Assembly: GCA_002238485.1 (NCBI GenBank)
Contig: MPMG01000002.1
Coordinates: 178,689-242,688, forward strand
DNA: 64,000 bases
Reading direction: 5' to 3'
Origin: Chloroflexi bacterium bin20
Lineage (GTDB): Bacteria; Chloroflexota; Anaerolineae; Aggregatilineales; Phototrophicaceae
Shown here: positions 59,750 through 64,000 of the stretch, piece after piece
Layout: each line of letters starts with the position of its first letter
How positions within the stretch are numbered: the first letter of the stretch is position 1
Position numbers and translations under genes: made by a program
The notes under the pieces: generated by a model
What the model saw: only the letters and a program-made list of their open reading frames with translations
Databases searched by the model: none
Told to the model about the DNA's origin: nothing

Positions 59750-61263
59750 GCCAGCAACTCCACACCCTGCAGGTGATCGGCGACTCGCAATGCCTGGGCG
59801 CAGATCGTCAGCGCCGGGTTCATTGCTGTCGAGGATGGGAAGAAAGACGAATCCACCACATACAGGTTGTCCAGATCGTGCGCCTTGCAGAAGGGGTCTA
59901 AAACGGAATCGGTCGGATCATCGCCGAAGCGCGCTGTACCGCATTGATGCGAATTGGTCTCGATGCCCAGGGTCTGCGTGAAGACCAGCGGATAGCCAGC
60001 CGCCCGCATCATGCGCGCCGCCCGCCGCAGCAGCTGCCGATGAGCCGCGCGATTGTTGGGCTGCCAATGCACGCGCAGCTCGCCATTTTGCCCCAGCGTG
60101 ATGCGGTTGTTCGGGTCGGGCAGGTCTTCGGACATGACCCAGCAATCGATGCTGCGCCGCGCCAAGCCCCGCAGCAGAGCTTTGGGCAGTCCAGGCACAG
60201 CCGCCGACAACATGCCGGCTTGCAGTTTGCCCAGGGCCTGGATATTGCCCATGGGAAAAGGAAAATCGTCATCGCCGAAATAATAGTCGTTGATGGCCAC
60301 AGTCTTTTGAAACACGGTGGGATTGGTCTTGCGCGGGTCGATCGCCGTGAGGGCGGTGTTGTTGTGCATCATATAATTGCGCCCCAGCATGTCGGAGGAA
60401 TTCGCCAGCCCTCTGGGATGCGCACTGTTGGCAGATCGCAGCAGCAGCGCCGCCGAATTAACCGCCCCGCAGGCCACCACAATGCGCTCGGCATGCAAAG
60501 TGAGTTTTTCGCCGCCCCGCTCCACTTCGACAGCCGTAGCGCGTCGCCCGCCATCATTGGTCACGATGCGCAGCGCCCGCGTCTTCGTCCAGAGATCTAT
60601 CGTGCCATGCTGTAAAGCGGGAATCACGAGGCAGCGTTCGGCATCGCCCTTGGCATGCAGCTTGCAGGGGAAACCATCGCAGGTCATGCAACGGATGCAG
60701 CGCCCGCCTTCTCGCCAGTCGACAGCCATGGGCAGGCTGTAGGGATACAGCCCTTGATCGCGCAGCTTGTCACACAGCGCGGCAACAGTCGGCTCGTGCG
60801 GCAGGGCGGGAAATGGATAGGGGCTGGCGCGCCGCGGCTCGCAAGGGTCTTCGCCAGCATTGCCATGCACAAAGAAAAGTTGCTCTGCCAGCGCGTAATA
60901 GGGCTGCAGCTCTTCGTAACTAATGCACCAGGCGGGTGATGTGCCGCCTTCGTGCTCCAGTGCTTCGAAGTCTTCGCTGCGAAAGCGCGGCAGGCATGCG
61001 CCATAGACTTTTGTATTGCCGCCCACAAAGTAATGAACGCCCGGTTTGAAGCCTGCGCCGCTGGATGCGTCAATCCACTGTTCGGCGGATTTGTAGCGGT
61101 TCTGGGCGAAGACAGCCTCGACCTGCCAATTCTGCGCTTCCTGGGGCAAGTAGTCGCCACGCTCCAGCAGCAGAATGCGCGCGCCACTCTCGCGCAGGGC
61201 ATAGGCAATCGTCCCGCCGCCCATGCCACTGCCGATGATGATGAAGTCGTAGTGATGAGTCAT
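59746..61263 (-). CDS. GMC-family FAD oxidoreductase, copy 2 (sugar/choline dehydrogenase type)
   Basis: 505 residues from MTHHYDF (61263). FAD loop IIGSGMGGGTIAYALRESG and glycine-rich VGGNTKVYGACLPRF. A Cys-rich stretch CIRCMTCDGFPCKLHAKGDAERC is unusual for GMC enzymes and could bind a metal or FeS cluster, as in some gluconate 2-dehydrogenase-like members. C-terminal ETNSHQCGTARFGDD and DSSFFPSSTAMNPALTICAQALR. Different in sequence from copy 1. Confidence 0.9.
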   Translation of the reverse strand: MTHHYDFIIIGSGMGGGTIAYALRESGARILLLERGDYLPQEAQNWQVEAVFAQNRYKSAEQWIDASSGAGFKPGVHYFVGGNTKVYGACLPRFRSEDFEALEHEGGTSPAWCISYEELQPYYALAEQLFFVHGNAGEDPCEPRRASPYPFPALPHEPTVAALCDKLRDQGLYPYSLPMAVDWREGGRCIRCMTCDGFPCKLHAKGDAERCLVIPALQHGTIDLWTKTRALRIVTNDGGRRATAVEVERGGEKLTLHAERIVVACGAVNSAALLLRSANSAHPRGLANSSDMLGRNYMMHNNTALTAIDPRKTNPTVFQKTVAINDYYFGDDDFPFPMGNIQALGKLQAGMLSAAVPGLPKALLRGLARRSIDCWVMSEDLPDPNNRITLGQNGELRVHWQPNNRAAHRQLLRRAARMMRAAGYPLVFTQTLGIETNSHQCGTARFGDDPTDSVLDPFCKAHDLDNLYVVDSSFFPSSTAMNPALTICAQALRVADHLQGVELLA

Positions 61264-61284
61264 AGAGCGAATCCCAAGCACAAA

Positions 61285-61335
61285 GACACAAAGTTTCGTT
61301 GCCGCAGAGGCACGGAGGCACAGAGGGCAGAGACT
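61285..61335. repeat. CACAGAG dispersed repeat
   Basis: CAAAGACACAAAGTTTCGTT then GCCGCAGAGGCACGGAGGCA and CAGAGGGCAGAG between the Gfo/Idh and GMC genes, in the complementary orientation of the copy at 55569. Confidence 0.55.
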
Positions 61336-61350
61336 CTGCAGTTCATCCTG

Positions 61351-62475
61351 TTAGCCCGCCAAATCGACCCAGCCTCCGCGCGCCGATGACAGCTCCGCCG
61401 CCGCCATGATGCGCTGGATGTGCAGCCCATCGACAAAAGACGGCTCGGGGGAGTTGTCGTCCCAGATGGCGCGGATGAACTGGTATTGGCACTCGGCATG
61501 AGCGCGCATAAAGCCCGGTGGCATCGACCAGTCCGGCGCTCGCTGCCCGGCATAACGTCCGACCGCCTCGACTTTGCGGAATCCGCGCACACGGTCGCCT
61601 TCGCGCACATCGTAGACTTGCAGCCAGGCCGGCTCTGCCAGATCAAAGCGGATCGCGCCTTTGTCGCCGAAGATCTCCAGCAGGACATCGTTGGTTGCGC
61701 CCGTGCCCATGCGCGAAATTTCGACCGTGCCCAACGTGCCATCGGCCAGCCGCGCCTGCAACAGAGCGATATCGTCTACCTCGACCGGGGCAGTTTCGCC
61801 CTGGCCCGCTGCGATCGGCCTTTGCTTGATCAGCGTATCCAGTGTGGCGTTGACCGCGGCAAAGTCGCCCAGCAGATAATAAAGCAGGTCCAATATATGC
61901 GAGCCCAGGTCGAAGAGCGCGCCGCCACCCGTGATTTCGCGCTGGAGACGCCAGGACATGGCTTTGTCGGCGCTGATATAGCTGGAGCGGTGATAACGTC
62001 CACGAAAAGAAAAGGCCCGTCCACAAAAGCCTTCTGCCATCAACTGCCTGGCGAGCGTCAGAGCCGGGAAGAAGCGAAAATTGAATGTCAGCTGCGCCTT
62101 GACGCCAGCGGCACGCACGGCTTCTGCCATCTCAAAGGCTTCGCTTTCATTCATGGCCAGTGGCTTTTCGCAATAAATGTGCTTGCCAGCGGCTGCGGCA
62201 GCCAGAGCGATCTCGTGATGCGAGTTGTTGGGCGTGCAGATGTCGATGGCGTCGATGTCATCGCGCGCCAGCAGGTCGCGATAGTCGGCGCTGTATTCGT
62301 CACAGCCGATTTCGTCAGCGGCGGCACGGGCGGTGGATTCGCGCGTGGTGGCTACAGCCGAGATCTGTATGCTGTCGGCGGGCAAGCCATAGTGGAAAGG
62401 GATGGCGCGGTAGGCGGCGGCATGCACGCGCCCGATCCCGCCATAGCCGATCAGCCCGATTTTGATGTTTGGCAT
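61351..62475 (-). CDS. Gfo/Idh/MocA-family sugar dehydrogenase
   Basis: 374 residues. Rossmann motif IGLIGYGGIGRVHAAAY, CTPNNSHHEIALAAAAAGKHIYCEKPLAMN, and the substrate-domain block GALFDLGSHILDLLYYLLGD. A typical NAD(P)-dependent sugar or inositol dehydrogenase. It lies between the epimerase-fold gene and the GMC gene in the same orientation. Confidence 0.93.
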   Translation of the reverse strand: MPNIKIGLIGYGGIGRVHAAAYRAIPFHYGLPADSIQISAVATTRESTARAAADEIGCDEYSADYRDLLARDDIDAIDICTPNNSHHEIALAAAAAGKHIYCEKPLAMNESEAFEMAEAVRAAGVKAQLTFNFRFFPALTLARQLMAEGFCGRAFSFRGRYHRSSYISADKAMSWRLQREITGGGALFDLGSHILDLLYYLLGDFAAVNATLDTLIKQRPIAAGQGETAPVEVDDIALLQARLADGTLGTVEISRMGTGATNDVLLEIFGDKGAIRFDLAEPAWLQVYDVREGDRVRGFRKVEAVGRYAGQRAPDWSMPPGFMRAHAECQYQFIRAIWDDNSPEPSFVDGLHIQRIMAAAELSSARGGWVDLAG

Positions 62476-62505
62476 CGTGTTCTTTCCTTGTTTCTATGTG
62501 GCAAA

Positions 62506-63261
62506 TCATTTCCCCCGCATTGCCGCGCGCAGCTTGTTCACAGCCGCCGTGATTTCGCCAGTGCCTGGCTGCAGCTTGCCATTGGGTCCTTTCAGCAGCG
62601 GCGACGAAAACTCGCCGACGGTCATGCCAGCCGCGATGAACTCGCCGACATTGCCAGCATTCAAGCCGCCATCTTCCATCAGCTCAATGCGGTCGGTCAT
62701 GTCGGCTGCCGCAATCATGTCGTGCAGCTGGTGGATGGTGCGCAAGACGTTGGGGTCGATTGTATGCGGGCTGCCGCCGCCAGTCGTGGCTTTCCAAAAT
62801 GGCGCGCGGCTTTCGTATTCAATGATGTCGATATGCGGATGGATGAACTGCTCGAATGCGACAGCTGGCAGTCCCTGCCAAGCCCAGACGCCCACTTTCA
62901 AGCCCAGCTTCTCTTTGATGTACGTGATATTTTGGAAGATCATCTCGTTGGTCGTCTCCAGCGGCAGGCTGATCAGACTGACGCCCAGGTCGGCCAGCTG
63001 GTCGAAGACGTTGAAGCCGGGGCGCATCATTTGCAGTTGCGCTTCGACCTCCAGCGATGTGCTCTTGCAGACGGCTTCAATAATATCGTAGCCGCCGCGG
63101 GGCATGGCGAAATCCATGTACTTGCCGTCTCGCACTTCAATATGCAGCCAGTCGACGCCAGCCGCCTCGAGTTCTTGCACCTGCGCGCCCAACACGGCGT
63201 AATCCGCCCAAAACAAACCAGCCGCGATTTTGCACTGCTGCGTTACCTGTCCGATTGGCAT
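62506..63261 (-). CDS. Ribulose-phosphate 3-epimerase-like protein with altered metal site
   Basis: 251 residues. The barrel follows the RPE layout: AGVDWLHIEVRDGKYMD, a middle EAQLQMMRPG, and MEDGGLNAGNVGEFIAAG. The canonical ligands are changed: Asp is E42, the second His is Gln (EAQLQ), while the first His (H40) and the late Asp (EDGG) remain. ATG 63261 is six bases after AGGAGG; the ATG at 63267 lies too close to it. Likely a sugar-phosphate epimerase or isomerase with modified chemistry. Confidence 0.82.
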   Translation of the reverse strand: MPIGQVTQQCKIAAGLFWADYAVLGAQVQELEAAGVDWLHIEVRDGKYMDFAMPRGGYDIIEAVCKSTSLEVEAQLQMMRPGFNVFDQLADLGVSLISLPLETTNEMIFQNITYIKEKLGLKVGVWAWQGLPAVAFEQFIHPHIDIIEYESRAPFWKATTGGGSPHTIDPNVLRTIHQLHDMIAAADMTDRIELMEDGGLNAGNVGEFIAAGMTVGEFSSPLLKGPNGKLQPGTGEITAAVNKLRAAMRGK

Positions 63262-63305
63262 GCTCATCCTCCTGATACCATGCGAAACCTCAGCGCTGTA
63301 GCCAA

Positions 63306-64000
63306 TTACCTCAGAGGGTTGGCCCTGGGGGGAGTTTCCAGCACGCTGGCAGCCGTCTGCTCATCGGTGACCAGCACATCAATCGCGCCACTGGCCAGCG
63401 CTCCGTGGATGGCGCGCGCTTTGTTTCGTCCCACAGCCACGGCGATGGTCTGCGGCACCGCGCACAGCTCGTCCAACGTAACGCCGATGATGCGCCCGTT
63501 CAGTTCGCAGGGGAAAAGCTGCCCGGCGCTGTCGAAGATCTGCCAAGCCATATCGCCGGCCGCGCCACATCGCCGATAGGCACGCAGCTGGTCTGAATCG
63601 GCGACACCTGCACGCACGAAGCCCGATGTGGCCGGGTCGAGGTTGCCAATGCCCACCAGGGCGATATCCGCGCGCCGCACCTGGGCCAACGTATGCCCGA
63701 CCACCGCCTGCTGACGGATGATTGCGGCGGCTTCGGCATTATCCGCCAGCAAGGGCGACGACAAATACTGCGCTTGCCCGCCCAGCTTCTGCGCCAGCTG
63801 CCGAGTCAACGCCGAGCTGTCGTATTCTTTGAGCGCCTGGGGCAGGCTGCCGGTGGCTTGCACGACAGTGACATCGGCATGGAAGTCGCGACGGATGGCG
63901 CTGATGACTTCATAGGTGGTGCTTCCAAAGCAGATGGACATGGTCGCGCCGGCCGTCAGCGCCTCTTCCAGATAGCGCGCCGCCAGTTGCGCTGTTTGCC
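63306..64000 (-). CDS. SorC-type sugar-binding transcriptional regulator, C-terminal part
   Basis: The frame is open to the window edge (reading QTAQLAARYLEEALTAGA before MSICFGSTTYEV), so the N-terminal DNA-binding part lies outside. The visible part is the SorC effector domain: GSTTYEV, DIALVGIGNLDP, GDMAWQIFDSAG, IAVAVGRNKARAIHGAL and VTDEQTA. Such regulators bind phosphorylated sugars. It is the first gene of the minus-strand sugar-oxidation cluster and probably controls it. Confidence 0.88.
   Translation of the reverse strand, partial: QTAQLAARYLEEALTAGATMSICFGSTTYEVISAIRRDFHADVTVVQATGSLPQALKEYDSSALTRQLAQKLGGQAQYLSSPLLADNAEAAAIIRQQAVVGHTLAQVRRADIALVGIGNLDPATSGFVRAGVADSDQLRAYRRCGAAGDMAWQIFDSAGQLFPCELNGRIIGVTLDELCAVPQTIAVAVGRNKARAIHGALASGAIDVLVTDEQTAASVLETPPRANPLR

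Noticed and set aside
61420-63579. 719-codon open frame on the plus strand
   Set aside because: Antisense to the Gfo/Idh, epimerase-like and regulator genes, crossing three well-supported genes; no recognisable domain.

Overview
The window is bacterial, about 60% G+C by eye, densely coded, and reads as an environmental heterotroph. I favour Chloroflexota (Anaerolineae/Caldilineae-like) at moderate confidence. The reasons are two acidic, tryptophan-rich TPR proteins of a type I associate with that phylum, several CUT1-type sugar importers lacking a local ATPase, and substrate-binding proteins that lack a lipobox and share an A-Q-D/A-Q cleavage site. There is also a large stock of short G/C-rich dispersed repeats. 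I see no rRNA, tRNA, CRISPR array, phage or intact insertion sequence.

Layout. (1) 1-10731, plus strand: an amino-compound catabolic island with an S9 peptidase end, an AstE/AspA-type deacylase and a ligand-less paralogue, an MFS transporter, an ornithine-cyclodeaminase-like protein, an M24-fold protein, MmgE/PrpD, an enolase-superfamily enzyme and a family-5 binding protein. (2) 10983-15795, minus: CUT1 importer plus a sulfatase-fold enzyme with Thr at the nucleophile site. (3) 15972-19178: P450 and a truncated mutase subunit, both containing the intergenic palindromic repeat inside the coding sequence, then an AT-richer patch with a coiled-coil microprotein and an IS1595-type transposase remnant. 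(4) 19179-28347: Gfo/Idh oxidoreductase divergent from a CUT1 importer, DUF624 protein, a B12-type diol/glycerol dehydratase (fused large+medium subunit, then small subunit) and an enolase-superfamily dehydratase. (5) 28362-35098: TIM-barrel-like unknown, remnants of a dipeptide ABC importer, Gfo/Idh, MoeA-PBP fusion, orphan LivF/LivG. (6) 35337-38515: GH4 glycosidase with a second copy of its 3' end, and three small unknown membrane proteins. (7) 38577-45942: C39-like peptidase with TPRs, a Cys-type sulfatase, a third CUT1 importer and an FGGY kinase. (8) 46017-57253: housekeeping and mixed genes (PhnB-like, cytidine deaminase, CNNM/CorC, phosphotransferase, TPR pair, MutY, two SDRs). (9) 57250-64000, minus: probable sugar-oxidation operon with SorC-type regulator, epimerase-fold protein, Gfo/Idh, GMC, ROK kinase and GMC.

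Together the genes describe scavenging of sulfated or decorated sugars and amino-acid derivatives. Binding proteins and permeases import substrates, sulfatases and GH4 trim them, and dehydrogenases, dehydratases, epimerases and kinases feed central metabolism.

The most unusual signals are the repeat-encoded peptides in two neighbouring genes, two MITE-like elements with near-identical 14-bp inverted ends, a duplicated GH4 gene end flanking an unknown membrane gene, the deacylase/pseudo-deacylase pair, and the fused diol dehydratase with no shell or reactivase genes nearby.
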